Positions 17,758 to 26,061 are shown, numbered from the stretch's first letter. The stretch: 64,000 nt of DNA from Gaiella sp. (GCA_027493885.1 JAOSJZ010000001.1:1116001-1180000); one strand, 5' to 3'. Numbers and translations: made by a program. Notes: generated by a model from the letters alone, not told the origin.

Positions 17758-18723
17758 TCAGACCCCCGCCTTGTCGAGCTCCGCCAGATACGTCCGGGCC
17801 GCCCGGGCGAGCGCCGATCCGGGCTCGACCGTCGTCGCGCGGAGGAGCTGCACCCTCGCCTCTTTCACCTCGCCCGACCAGAGGAGGAGCAGCCCCAGGT
17901 GGAACCGCACGGTTGCCCGCTCGGGGAACTTCCGCGAGAGCGGGCCGAGCCGCGAGAACGCCTCCGCCGGCCGTGCCTTGTCGAACCGCGCCACCGCGGC
18001 GGCGACCTGCGCCTCGACGTCCCCGGGCGCCTCGCGCGCGGCCGCGGCGAAGACCCGCTCCGCCGAGCGCTGCCTACCGAGCTTCTGCAGGGCGACGCCG
18101 TACAGAAGCTTCCCCTCGACAGCTCGTGCGGCGTTCCGGCGCAGGAGCTCGAGCTGTGCGGCGGGCCGGAGCCCGTCGAGGCCCTGCGGCGGGCGCGCCG
18201 TGGTGACAAAGACCGGCAGCCCCGGTGCGTACTCGGGGTGGAGGAGGTTCCCCGCGGCGACCGCGTAGCCGGAGTCCGGCTCGGACGAGGCGGCGGCACG
18301 CCACGCGTCGTCGGCACCGGGCAGCCCCGCCCAGAGGAGCGCGACGCCGAGGTTCAGCTGGACGACGGCATCCTGCGCATGGAGGCCGGCGAGGCGGTTC
18401 ATCCGGTCGATCGTGCCGTCGGGCCACGCCGCGAACGCCTGCCCGACGCGCGCCTCCACCGAGTCGAGCCGTGCGAACGCCCTGCCTGCCTGCGCGCGCT
18501 TGCCGTCCGCGTAGAGCCGCGCGGCCCGGCGGAGCGCGACCGCCTCCGGGTCGGAGCGGACGCCGAGCTCGAGCGTCAGCGGCGGCGCGCCCTCGCGTGC
18601 CTTCGGCGGGGCTGCCGCGCTCGGGACGGGGTCGGTCTGGAGGGTGACGACGCCGACGACGGCCGCGACGGCGAGCGCCGCCGCCGCCGCTGTGAGGGCG
18701 ACGACACGGGCGAAAGGCGACAC
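17758..18723 (-). CDS. membrane-anchored TPR-repeat protein
   Basis: 321 residues: one N-terminal membrane segment ([20 protein letters not shown]) used as signal anchor, then alpha-helical repeats typical of tetratricopeptide proteins ([60 protein letters not shown]). No catalytic motif. The GTG start is 6 bases after TACCGT, a leaderless promoter. Same strand and close spacing with the sigma factor gene suggest read-through, but the sigma gene has its own Shine-Dalgarno. Function unknown. Confidence 0.75.
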   Translation of the reverse strand: MSPFARVVALTAAAAALAVAAVVGVVTLQTDPVPSAAAPPKAREGAPPLTLELGVRSDPEAVALRRAARLYADGKRAQAGRAFARLDSVEARVGQAFAAWPDGTIDRMNRLAGLHAQDAVVQLNLGVALLWAGLPGADDAWRAAASSEPDSGYAVAAGNLLHPEYAPGLPVFVTTARPPQGLDGLRPAAQLELLRRNAARAVEGKLLYGVALQKLGRQRSAERVFAAAAREAPGDVEAQVAAAVARFDKARPAEAFSRLGPLSRKFPERATVRFHLGLLLLWSGEVKEARVQLLRATTVEPGSALARAARTYLAELDKAGV

Positions 18724-18729
18724 GCCGCC

Positions 18730-18735
18730 ACGGTA
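18730..18735 (-). promoter_or_regulatory. -10 box TACCGT of the TPR-sigma unit
   Basis: Minus-strand TACCGT, 6-base spacer, GTG at 18723. Confidence 0.55.
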
Positions 18736-18784
18736 GCCGCGAACGGCGCGCGCCGGGTCGCCGCGCGAGAGGTGTCGCTGTCGC

Positions 18785-18790
18785 TATATT
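18785..18790 (+). promoter_or_regulatory. -10 box TATATT of the cysteine-biosynthesis cluster
   Basis: TATATT, the most canonical -10 in the window, 10 bases before the ATG at 18801. With spacing of 10 the transcript would have a leader of a few bases at most. Confidence 0.55.
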
Positions 18791-18800
18791 CGCGAAAGTA

Positions 18801-19991
18801 ATGGCGAGCTACCGGGAGCTCCTCGCAGCCGCGCGCGCCGAGATCGGCGAGATCTCGACACCCGAAGCGCACGCGCTGCTCGACCTGGGCGGCGACGAGA
18901 CGCCGCTGTTCGCCGACGTGCGCCCCCGCGACGAGTGGGACGAGGGCCACCTCCCCGGCGCGGTGCACCTGCCGCGCAACAACCTCGAGTCGCGGGCCGA
19001 GGCGCTGATTCCCGACAAGACGCGGCCGCTCGTCGTCTACTGCGAGAGCGGCACCCGCTCCGCCTTCGCGACGAGGACGCTCCACGAGCTCGGCTACGAG
19101 AGCGTCGTCAACCTCTCCGACGGGTTCGCCGGCTGGAAGCGGAACGGCTACGAGTTCGTCACGCCCGCGGCGCTCACGTCCGCTCAGCGCGCCCGCTATG
19201 CGCGCCATCTCCTGATCCCGGAGGTGGGCGAGGAGGGCCAGCAGCGGCTGCTCGACTCGCGCATCCTCCTGATCGGCGCCGGCGGCCTGGGCTCGCCGGC
19301 GGCGCTCTATCTCGCCGCGGCCGGCGTCGGGACGATCGGGATCATCGACCCGGACGTGGTCGACGACTCGAATCTCCAGCGCCAGATCGTCCACTCGACC
19401 GAGCGGCTCGGCGAGGCCAAGGTCGACTCCGCGAAGCGCACGATCGAGGCCCTGAACCCCGACGTCACCGTCGTCACGTTCCAGGAGCGGCTCGACTCCG
19501 AGAACATCGAGCGCGTTCTCGCACCCGGCTGGGACGTGATCCTCGACGGCACCGACAACTTCCCGACGCGCTATCTCCTGAACGACGCCTCGGTCTGGCA
19601 CGGGATCCCGGTGGTGCACGGCTCGATCTACCGGTTCGAGGGCCAGGTCACCGTCTTCGATCCCTCGGGCGGCGGGCCCTGCTACCGCTGCCTCTACCCG
19701 GCTCCGCCGCCGCCGGAGCTCGCGCCGAGCTGCGCGGAGGGAGGCGTGCTCGGCGTGTTGCCGGGGATCGTCGGCTCGCTCCAGGGCAGCGAGGCGCTCA
19801 AGCTCGCGCTCGGGATCGGCGAGCCGCTCGCCGGCCGGCTGCTGCTCTTCGACGCGCTGCACACGACGTTCGACGAGGTCGCGATCCGCCGCAACGCGGA
19901 GTGCCCCGTCTGCGGCGACCACCCCACGATCACCGAGTACATCGACTACGTCGAGTTCTGCACCGGTGCGCCGCGAGTTCACGCGTCGTGA
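18801..19991 (+). CDS. rhodanese-MoeB/ThiF fusion, sulfur-carrier adenylyltransferase
   Basis: 396 residues. Residues about 15-118 form a rhodanese domain with the active cysteine in VVYCESGTRSAFA; residues about 125-390 form an E1-like ThiF/MoeB domain with ILLIGAGGLGSPAALYLAAA (ATP loop), DSNLQRQIVHS, DGTDNFPTRYLLND, Zn cysteines CYRC and CPVC, and the conserved PSCAEGGVLGVLPG. It should adenylate and sulfurate the C-terminal glycine of a ubiquitin-like carrier. In mycobacterial MoeZ the rhodanese domain is C-terminal; here it is N-terminal. Followed by cysO-cysM with a GTGA overlap, so the carrier is almost certainly CysO. Confidence 0.9.
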   Translation: MASYRELLAAARAEIGEISTPEAHALLDLGGDETPLFADVRPRDEWDEGHLPGAVHLPRNNLESRAEALIPDKTRPLVVYCESGTRSAFATRTLHELGYESVVNLSDGFAGWKRNGYEFVTPAALTSAQRARYARHLLIPEVGEEGQQRLLDSRILLIGAGGLGSPAALYLAAAGVGTIGIIDPDVVDDSNLQRQIVHSTERLGEAKVDSAKRTIEALNPDVTVVTFQERLDSENIERVLAPGWDVILDGTDNFPTRYLLNDASVWHGIPVVHGSIYRFEGQVTVFDPSGGGPCYRCLYPAPPPPELAPSCAEGGVLGVLPGIVGSLQGSEALKLALGIGEPLAGRLLLFDALHTTFDEVAIRRNAECPVCGDHPTITEYIDYVEFCTGAPRVHAS

Positions 19992-21210
19992 CGGTCGTCC
20001 GCATCCCCCCACGCTGCGAAGCGAGGTCGGCGGCGCGCGCCAGGTCGAGGCGAGCGGCGCGACCGTCCGCGAGGTGCTCGACGACCTCGTCGAGCGGCAC
20101 CCCGCGCTCGGCCCGCAGATCCTCGCGAACGACGGGATCGCGCCGTTCGTCAACGTCTACCTCGGCGGCGAGGACGTGCGCACCCTCGACGGGCTCGACA
20201 CCGCGGTTCCGCACGGCGAGACCGTGATCTTGCTGCCTGCGATGGCGGGCGGAAGCTCGCAGCCGTGGTCGCCCGCGGTCGCACGAAGCCTGCTCGACCT
20301 CGTCGGGCAGACGCCCCTCGTCGAGCTGCCGAGGCTCTCGCCGAAGCCCGGGGTGACGATCTACGCGAAGCTCGAGGGCCAGAACCCGACGGGCTCGATC
20401 AAGGACCGCGTCGCGAAGGCGATGATCGAGGCCGCGGAGGCCTCGGGCGAGCTCGAGCCGGGGCGCGCCCTGCTCGAGCCCACCTCGGGCAACACGGGCA
20501 TCGCGCTGGCGCTCGTCGCCTCGCTGAAGGGCTATCCGCTCACGTGCGTGCTCCCCGAGAACGCGACGGAGGAGCGCAAGCGCCTGCTCCGCCTCTACGG
20601 CGCCGAGATCGTGCTCTCGCCCGCGGCCGAGGGCTCGAACGGCGCGGTGCGGCTCGCGCTCGCGATGGCCGAGGCCGAGCCGAGGTGGTTCGTCCCCTTC
20701 CAGTACGCGAACGAGGCCAACCCGCGTGCGCACTACGAGGGCACGGGCGCCGAGATCGCCGCTGCCCTCGATCGCGTCGACGTCCTCGTTGCCGGGCTCG
20801 GCACCGGCGGAACGCTGATGGGGGCCGGCGAGCGCCTGCGCGAGTCGTTCCCCGACGTCGTCGTCGCCGCCGCGGAGCCGCTTCCCGGCGACCCGGTGAT
20901 GGGTCTCCGCTCGCTCGACGAGGGCTACGTCCCCCCGATCCTCGACGTCTCCCGGCTCGACCGGAAGGTGCTCGTCTCCAACGAGGAGTCGGTCGCCGCC
21001 GTCCACGACCTGCTGCGGCTCGAGGGCGTCCTCGGCGGCGTCTCCGCGGGCGCGACGACGCACGTCGCGCGCCGCCTCGCCGCCGAGCTCGACGAGGGCG
21101 TCGTCGTCGCGGTCCTCGCGGACGGCGGCTGGAAGTACCTGAGCGCCGCCTTCTGGGATGCCCCCGCGGACGAGGCCGCGGCGTCGATGGAGTCGACCGT
21201 CTGGTGGTGA
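19988..21210 (+). CDS. CysO-like sulfur carrier joined in frame to CysM-like cysteine synthase
   Basis: N-terminal 90 residues are a MoaD/ThiS/CysO ubiquitin fold (TVREVLDDLVERHPALGPQI, FVNVYLGGEDVRTLDGLD) ending in ILLPAMAGG. The diglycine codons are 20248-20253. No stop follows: the frame runs on through SSQPWSPAVA into a PLP-dependent cysteine synthase (SLLDLVGQTPLVELPRL, PLP lysine in NPTGSIKDRV, EPTSGNTGIALALVASLKGY). The GTG overlaps the MoeB stop (GTGA), but six C at 20005-20010, where seven are expected, shift the frame after the first eight codons; an in-frame GTG at 19966 also exists. In mycobacteria CysO and CysM are separate and thiocarboxylated CysO feeds CysM. Fusion or a lost stop are both possible. 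Confidence 0.8.
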
Positions 21211-21614
21211 TCCCGGCCCCGGTGCGGGCCGCGATCGCCGAGCACGCGCGCGCCGAGCTGCCGAACGAGGCGTGCGGGCTGCTCCTCCTCGACGGCGACC
21301 GCGCCGTCGAGTACGTGCCCGGCGAGAACGCGTCGCCGTCGCCCTACTTCTTCGAGCTGCGCCTCGACCCCGTCGCGTGGGCCGACATCGGCGACCGCGA
21401 CCTCGAGCAGGCCGTCGTTCACTCGCACGTATCCGCGCCGCCGCGACCCTCCCGCACGGACGTCGAGCGGATCGGCCTCTGGCGCGACCGACCGTACGTC
21501 ATCTACTCCGTCCGGCTGGACGAGCTCGCCGCCTGGCGGATCGGAGACGGGAGCGTGGAGCGCATCCCGCTCATGCGGGACGCGCACCCCGCCCAGGATC
21601 GAGGACTCAGGTGA
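21207..21614 (+). CDS. mec: JAMM/MPN+ metallopeptidase, CysO-cysteine peptidase
   Basis: 135-residue Mov34/JAMM protein. Catalytic set complete: glutamate in ELPNEACGLLLL, and HSHVSAPPRPSRTD matching HxHx(7)SxxD, which binds zinc. In the mycobacterial pathway Mec removes cysteine from the CysO-cysteine adduct made by CysM, regenerating CysO. The GTG overlaps the cysM stop. With the rhodanese-MoeB and CysO-CysM genes this forms a self-contained cysteine synthesis operon that does not use O-acetylserine and free sulfide. Convergent with the cupredoxin gene, overlapping it by 8 bases. Confidence 0.9.
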   Translation: MIPAPVRAAIAEHARAELPNEACGLLLLDGDRAVEYVPGENASPSPYFFELRLDPVAWADIGDRDLEQAVVHSHVSAPPRPSRTDVERIGLWRDRPYVIYSVRLDELAAWRIGDGSVERIPLMRDAHPAQDRGLR

Positions 21615-21942
21615 TCTTGAACGACCCGCGCATCGTGCTCGCGTGCGGGTCGCAGAGAAACCTGTAGGTGCCCTTCTTCAGCGTCACCCTGAATCGCTTC
21701 GTCCCCGTCCCGCTGATGCTCGTCTTCACGTTGACGCCGGGGCCGACGAGGTGGAAGTTGTGGATCGAGGACTTGTCGGCGACGACGAGGGTGATCTTGC
21801 CCGCCTTCCTGGGCTTCTTCGCGAGCTTGATCGTGAATCCCGGGCCGACGGTGCCCTGGTAGGTCGGGGTCGCGGCGCCCGCCGGGAGCGCCGCTCCGAG
21901 GGCGGCGACGGGCACGACGGCGGCGATGCGCATGCGCTTCAT
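21607..21942 (-). CDS. secreted cupredoxin-like protein
   Basis: 111 residues with a signal peptide (IAAVVPVAALGAALPAGAA). The mature part is a plastocyanin-like domain with type 1 copper ligands: a histidine in SIHNFHLVGPG and Cys-x2-His-x4-Met in YRFLCDPHASTMRGSF. A small electron carrier or copper-binding protein of the cell envelope. Monocistronic and convergent with mec. Partner redox protein unknown. Confidence 0.85.
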   Translation of the reverse strand: MKRMRIAAVVPVAALGAALPAGAATPTYQGTVGPGFTIKLAKKPRKAGKITLVVADKSSIHNFHLVGPGVNVKTSISGTGTKRFRVTLKKGTYRFLCDPHASTMRGSFKIT

Positions 21943-22022
21943 CTCTCTCCTTCGCTGCTCGAGGTCGATGCAGAGTGGTACGTCGCGCCGCCCCGTATGG
22001 ATTGCCGTATCGTCGGCGCCAC

Positions 22023-23024
22023 GTGATCGCGGACGCGCACGTCGACCTGCTGATGGAGCTCGCCTACCGCGAGCGTCGGCTCGGCGAGACGAACGTCTTC
22101 GCCGAGACGTGGCTGCCGCTCTTGGAGCAGGGCGGGGTCGGCCTGCAGGTGTGTCCGATCTACGTCGACGTCACCGTGCAGCCGGAGGGATCGCTGCGCG
22201 AGGCGCTCTCGATGGTTGCCGCGTTCCAGAGCGCCCTGCGCGAGAACGACGACCGCGTCGTGCAGGTGCGGGACGCGGGCGACCTCGACGCGGTCGAGTC
22301 CGGCGAGCGCATCGGGCTCCTGCTCTCGCTCGAGGGGGTGGAGTGCTTCGGGGTCGAGACGTGGCCCGCGGACGTCTTCCACGCGCTCGGCGTACGCATG
22401 GCCGGCCTCACCTGGAACCGCCGCAACGCGTTCGCCGACGGTGCCGCCGAGCACGACGGCAGCCTCTCGCGCCTCGGGCGAGAGCTCGTCGACCGGCTCG
22501 TCTCGCTCGGCGTGATCCTCGACCTCGCGCACGCGTCGCGGGGACTCTTCGCCGAGGTGCTCGAACAGGCCGCCGGGGCGCCGCTCCTGTGCTCGCACGG
22601 CGGGTGCCGGAGCGTCTTCGACACGCCGCGCAACCTCGACGACGACCAGCTGCGCGCGCTCGCGGCGGCCGGCGGGCTGTTCGGGCTGATGCTCCACCCG
22701 ATCGCGATCGGGCCCGAGCGGCGCACGATCGACGGCGTGATCGACCATCTCGAGCACGCGGCCTCGGCGATCGGCGTCGAGCGCGTCTGCCTCGGCGGCG
22801 ACTTCACCCGGCGGCTCTGGGAGGCGATGCCGGCGCCGCCCCAGCCGAAGGACGGGCTCGCTCCGCCGGGCCTGCAACCCGGGCTCGGGATCGAGGGCCT
22901 GACAGGGCCCGAGGGCTACCCCGCCCTCGTCGCGGGTCTCGAGCGGCGCGGCTGGAGCGGTGCAGACGTCGTGGCCGTGACGTCGGGCAACCTGCTCCGC
23001 TTCCTGCGCTCCTCGCTGCCCTGA
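22023..23024 (+). CDS. M19-family membrane-type dipeptidase
   Basis: 333 residues. Dizinc site residues of renal-dipeptidase relatives are visible: IADAHVDLLMEL (HxD) at the start, bridging glutamate in LLLSLEGVECFG, and histidines in LDLAHAS and LCSHGGCRSV. The family cleaves L-Xaa-D/L-Xaa dipeptides. The GTG at 22023 follows TATCGT by 8 bases; an upstream ATG at 21975 is less likely because residues 1-5 of the short form already start the first strand. Complete. Confidence 0.9.
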   Translation: MIADAHVDLLMELAYRERRLGETNVFAETWLPLLEQGGVGLQVCPIYVDVTVQPEGSLREALSMVAAFQSALRENDDRVVQVRDAGDLDAVESGERIGLLLSLEGVECFGVETWPADVFHALGVRMAGLTWNRRNAFADGAAEHDGSLSRLGRELVDRLVSLGVILDLAHASRGLFAEVLEQAAGAPLLCSHGGCRSVFDTPRNLDDDQLRALAAAGGLFGLMLHPIAIGPERRTIDGVIDHLEHAASAIGVERVCLGGDFTRRLWEAMPAPPQPKDGLAPPGLQPGLGIEGLTGPEGYPALVAGLERRGWSGADVVAVTSGNLLRFLRSSLP

Positions 23025-23201
23025 CGCTCGCCGCCGCCGAGGCGCGCTCGCACGACATGGCTGCCGGGCGGGCCTCCACGCCGGACGGCGCTCCACCCGG
23101 AGCGGACGCGACGGACGCGCGGCGCTCGGGCGCGCTCGCCGCGCCCGGGCGCCGGGAGCAGGCATCGGGCGGCGCGTGGACGCCGCCGTCGCGGGCCTCC
23201 C

Positions 23202-23717
23202 TCAGCCGACGCGCCGGACGACGTCGGCGAGCGGACGCCGATTCGCCCTGGAGCTCCACTCCTCGGGCGGGCGGGACGACGCGTCGCGCCGACGTTCCGG
23301 GATCCCGAACGTGAGGACGATCACCGGGGCCTCGTCCTCCGCGAGGTCGAGCGCCGCGTGCGCGGCGTCCCGGTCGGCGATCCCGTTCGGGCAGGACGAG
23401 ATGCCCTCGTTCCACGCAGCCAGCAGCATGTTCTGCGCCGCGCGGCCCGCGTCGAACGAGGCCTTGCCCTTTCCGGCCAGGACGACCGCGACCACGAGCC
23501 CCGCGCCGAGCACGTTGTCCGGTGCGTAAACGGCGGGCGCGAGCGCCTCGACGCGCGCGCGGCTCTCCGGCAGCACGAACGTCCACGGCTGGCGGTTCGA
23601 CGCGGATCCCGAGAGGCGACCCGCGTCGAGGATGCGCGTGACGACGTCCTCCGGAAGCGGATCGGCTCGGTAGCGCCGCTCGTCTCGGCGGCTCGCAATG
23701 GCCAGGAACGTGTCCAC
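23202..23717 (-). CDS. nitroreductase-family protein
   Basis: 171-residue flavin oxidoreductase fold. FMN-binding pieces: ASRRDERRYRADPLPEDVV near the start, SASNRQPWTFVLP, and AAQNMLLAAWNEGISSCPNG. Short but normal for the small nitroreductase group. The frame continues upstream, but TACGCT lies exactly 6 bases before GTG 23717, so this start is preferred. Divergent from the small gene at 23737 through a shared promoter. Confidence 0.85.
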   Translation of the reverse strand: MDTFLAIASRRDERRYRADPLPEDVVTRILDAGRLSGSASNRQPWTFVLPESRARVEALAPAVYAPDNVLGAGLVVAVVLAGKGKASFDAGRAAQNMLLAAWNEGISSCPNGIADRDAAHAALDLAEDEAPVIVLTFGIPERRRDASSRPPEEWSSRANRRPLADVVRRVG

Positions 23718-23722
23718 CCGAG

Positions 23723-23729
23723 TAGCGTA
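23723..23729. promoter_or_regulatory. overlapping divergent -10 boxes
   Basis: Plus strand 23723-23728 reads TAGCGT (8 bases before ATG 23737); minus strand 23729-23724 reads TACGCT (6 bases before GTG 23717). The two boxes share five base pairs, so the nitroreductase and the small gene cannot easily be transcribed at once. Confidence 0.55.
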
Positions 23730-23736
23730 GGCGCCC

Positions 23737-23949
23737 ATGACCGACCAGGCGAGGGTGAGCCTGCTCCGCTGGCTGCGCCGGCAGCTGCGCCAGCCGACGC
23801 CGCAGCGCGAGCACCTCGAGGCGGCCGTCGCGAACGACGATCCCGCCGAGGCCAGGCGGCTGCTCGACTCGTTCGACTTCACGGCGGCGCAGCGTCATCA
23901 CGTCGAGGGCCTGATCGAGGAGTGGGAGCGCGCTCGTGCCGGCGCCTAG
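23737..23949 (+). CDS. small helical protein of unknown function
   Basis: 70 residues, strongly charged and helical, with no cysteine, no membrane segment and no motif I recognise (SLLRWLRRQLRQPTPQREHL, then VEGLIEEWERARAGA). The leaderless promoter and codon bias support a real gene. The next gene starts inside its last codons, suggesting co-translation with the SnoaL-like protein. Confidence 0.55.
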   Translation: MTDQARVSLLRWLRRQLRQPTPQREHLEAAVANDDPAEARRLLDSFDFTAAQRHHVEGLIEEWERARAGA

Positions 23950-24341
23950 CGCCCGCGCCACGAACGAGCAGGTCGTGCGGCGGCTCTTCGACGCCTTTGC
24001 GCGCAAGCAGGGGTTCGCGCTTCGCGACCTGTTCGCGCACGACGCGGTGTGGACCGTTCCCGGGGAGGGCGCCATGGCGGGCGTCTACCGCGGCCGAGAG
24101 GAGATCTTCCGCTTCCTGGCGCGCCTCCCGAAGGAGACGGGCGGGACGTACTCGTCTCGCCTCATCGACGTGCTCGCGAGCGACGAGCGGGCGGCGGCGC
24201 TCTACCGCGCCTCCGGCGAGCAGAGGCGGCCGCCGGCTCGACCTCGACCAGGTGCTGCTCTTCCGCCTCGACGGCGGCCTCGTTCACGACGTGCTTGCCC
24301 TGCCGTCGGACCCCGCGGCGTTCGAGGCGTTCTGGGCCTGA
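23936..24341 (+). CDS. SnoaL-like (NTF2 fold) protein (frameshifted)
   Basis: About 135 residues. The N-terminal part NEQVVRRLFDAFARK, FAHDAVWTVPGEGAMAGVYR and REEIFRFLARL is typical of SnoaL-like polyketide-cyclase/ketosteroid-isomerase folds; the C-terminal strand pair LDLDQVLLFRLDGGLVHDVL completes it after a frame change near 24220-24230. Starts with GTG overlapping the upstream gene by 14 bases. The family includes enzymes and non-enzymatic stress proteins; function here is unknown. Confidence 0.65.
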
Positions 24342-24348
24342 GCCTCGG

Positions 24349-24372
24349 GGTGTCCGACTTCAGTCGGACACC
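24349..24372. repeat. perfect 11-base-arm palindrome
   Basis: GGTGTCCGACT, a TC loop, then the exact complement. It sits 7 bases after the SnoaL-like stop and could terminate transcription. Its form is that of a dispersed bacterial palindromic element; only one copy is in this window. Confidence 0.55.
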
Positions 24373-24466
24373 TACGTCGAGGACGCGGCGCAGGGCGTAG
24401 AGCCGCGCTCCCCGGCCGGCCGGATCGTCGGCGTCGTGGAATACCCCCTCACTCGAGCGTCGACGC

Positions 24467-25032
24467 TCAGCGAGCGTCAGCGAGATCAGCCGCGAGGAGG
24501 GAGAACATCACGCTGTCGCGGCGCCCGTTCGGCGTTGGGCATCCAACCACGCAGGAGCCCCTCGCGCGTGAACCCTGCGCGTTCCGCGACCCGCTGCGAG
24601 GCGATGTTGTCCGGCGCGGTCGTGAGTTGCAGGCGCTGCACGCCCAGCTGATCGAGCGCCCAGCCGGCGACGCTCCGCACGGCGAACGTCGCGAAACCAC
24701 GACCACGCGCTTCGGCTCGCAGCCAGTAGCCCAAGCTGGCAAGGGCCGGGTCGCCTGTCGTGAGATGCAGCTCGACGAGACCGAGCGGCTCGCCGTGCGT
24801 CGCATCCGCGATCACGAAGACGGCTACGTCTCCCGTCTTCCAGCCGTTTGCGAACGTGCGCGAGGAACGACCTAGCGTCCGCCTCCGTGTACGGGCATGG
24901 GATCGCGACGATGAATCGTGCGATTTCCGAGTCGTTGCACGCTGACGCGATCCAGGCAGCGTCGTCCTCGTTCGGGATGCGCAGCATGACGCCGTCACGA
25001 CCAAGCGCGGGATCAGGGACGGACAAGACCAC
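24467..25032 (-). CDS. GNAT acetyltransferase, RimJ-like (two frame breaks)
   Basis: N-acetyltransferase fold of about 185 residues. Segments: MLRIPNEDDAAWIASACND, HGEPLGLVELHLTTGDPALA, the acetyl-CoA loop RAEARGRGFATFAVRSVAGW (relative of Q/RxxGxG/A), and LTTAPDNIASQRVAERAGF, a pattern of RimJ/RimL-type enzymes. The frame changes near 24840 and again near 24525. Start GTG 25032 is placed by TATCCT 6 bases upstream. Two breaks make either a decaying gene or two sequence errors. Confidence 0.65.
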
Positions 25033-25038
25033 GGTGAG

Positions 25039-25044
25039 AGGATA
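25039..25044 (-). promoter_or_regulatory. -10 box TATCCT of the acetyltransferase gene
   Basis: Minus-strand TATCCT, 6-base spacer, GTG at 25032. Confidence 0.55.
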
Positions 25045-25172
25045 GGCAGTTGCCAACAGCCGTCCGGCCTGCGCACCTTTCGCGGGACCGCCACCCGTCG
25101 CGGCCGGAGGGCAGCTTCGCCGCCCGGGAGGCCAAACGCCGGTGGCGGGGCCGAGACCCAAGAGGAGGGCTC

Positions 25173-25197
25173 GTGGGGGAACCAGGGGTTCCCCCAC
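25173..25197 (-). terminator. terminator hairpin after the GntR gene
   Basis: Perfect 11-base arms GTGGGGGAACC / GGTTCCCCCAC with an AGG loop, beginning 4 bases after the GntR stop on the minus strand. Confidence 0.6.
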
Positions 25198-25200
25198 GTC

Positions 25201-25926
25201 TTACCGACCCCAGCCGGGCTCGCGGCCGGCGGCGCCGAGCGTCTCGAGCACGACCTCGATCAGCCGGTTGGAGGAGAGGACGTGTTCGCGGGCGAGGATC
25301 CTGGCGGCCTGCGCGCTCCCCGCGGAGATCGCCTCGCGGATCGCCCGGTGCTGGAGGTCGTTCTTCGCGTACAGCTCGTCGAGCTCCGCCCGCGCCCGCC
25401 AGGCGCGATCGCCGATGAAGGTTCGTCGCGCGCCCTTCGCGATCCGCTCGACGAGCGGCAGCTCGGCCACGCGGTAGATGACGTCGTGGAAGGCGTAGTT
25501 CGCCTGCATCCACTCGACGAACAGGGCGGCGTCCCGCGGCGCGCCGCTCCGCGCCTGGTCGCGCAGCTCGAGCGTCAGCTCGCCGAAGCGCCGTTCGACG
25601 CGGTCCATCTCCGCGAGGTCGTCCGGCGTCATCTTCGGCGTTGCGACCTCCGTCGCGAGCGCCTCCAGCTCCGCGCGGACGAGGAACGCCTCGTGGAGCT
25701 CGTCCGCGGAGATCGAGCGGACGCGGACGCCGCGATTCGGCTCGAAGGAGACGAGCCCGAGCGCGGCGAGACGCCGCAACGCCTCGCGCACGGGCGTCCG
25801 GCTGACGTCGAAGCGCTCGGAGAGCGTCTCCTGGCGCAGGACCGTGCCCGGCGGAATCAGCCCGGCGACGATCTCGTCCTCGAGGACGCCGGCGATGTCG
25901 TCGGCCTTCGTCGAGATCGTGCTCAC
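25201..25926 (-). CDS. GntR/FadR-type (FCD domain) transcription regulator
   Basis: 241 residues. N-terminal winged helix: LEDEIVAGLIPPGTVLRQET, FDVSRTPVREALRRLAALGL, EPNRGVRVRSIS. The FCD effector domain follows, with metal/ligand residues in NYAFHDVIYRV, LQHRAIREAI and ILAREHVLSSNRLIEV. GTG 25926 is 7 bases after TAGAAT. Divergent from aceA, with several GGATCC palindromes in between, so it most likely controls the glyoxylate shunt and itself. Effector is probably a small carboxylate of that pathway (inference). Confidence 0.9.
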   Translation of the reverse strand: MSTISTKADDIAGVLEDEIVAGLIPPGTVLRQETLSERFDVSRTPVREALRRLAALGLVSFEPNRGVRVRSISADELHEAFLVRAELEALATEVATPKMTPDDLAEMDRVERRFGELTLELRDQARSGAPRDAALFVEWMQANYAFHDVIYRVAELPLVERIAKGARRTFIGDRAWRARAELDELYAKNDLQHRAIREAISAGSAQAARILAREHVLSSNRLIEVVLETLGAAGREPGWGR

Positions 25927-25933
25927 GACCCCG

Positions 25934-25939
25934 ATTCTA
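25934..25939 (-). promoter_or_regulatory. -10 box TAGAAT of the GntR gene
   Basis: Minus-strand TAGAAT, 7-base spacer, GTG at 25926. Confidence 0.6.
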
Positions 25940-25964
25940 GCGACCGCATCCCGGAATCCCGCTT

Positions 25965-26047
25965 CTGGATCCAGGATGGCGAAAAATTGGCCCTTGCGGT
26001 GATCGGATTCCGCGTTTAGGATCCAACAACTGGTGGTACCGGATCCG
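25965..26047. promoter_or_regulatory. three GGATCC-centred palindromes, candidate GntR operators
   Basis: CTGGATCCAG (25965-25974), TTAGGATCCAA (26016-26026) and CGGATCCG (26040-26047) lie between the GntR gene and aceA. Their centres are 52 and 22 bases apart, close to 5 and 2 helical turns. The middle copy contains TAGGAT (26017-26022), the likely aceA -10, so binding would block it. GGAATCC and GGATTCC at 25953 and 26005 form an extra inverted pair. Confidence 0.55.
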
Positions 26048-26061
26048 AAAGGACGAGCCCG

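Noticed and set aside
23025..23201. Gap between the M19 dipeptidase and the nitroreductase
   Set aside because: No gene, hairpin of note or promoter box found; open frames here are extensions or shadows.
25965..26047. GGATCC and GGTACC clusters as possible cloning-site artefacts
   Set aside because: They sit in a natural divergent promoter, with flanking symmetry beyond six bases, and the neighbouring genes continue normally on both sides.
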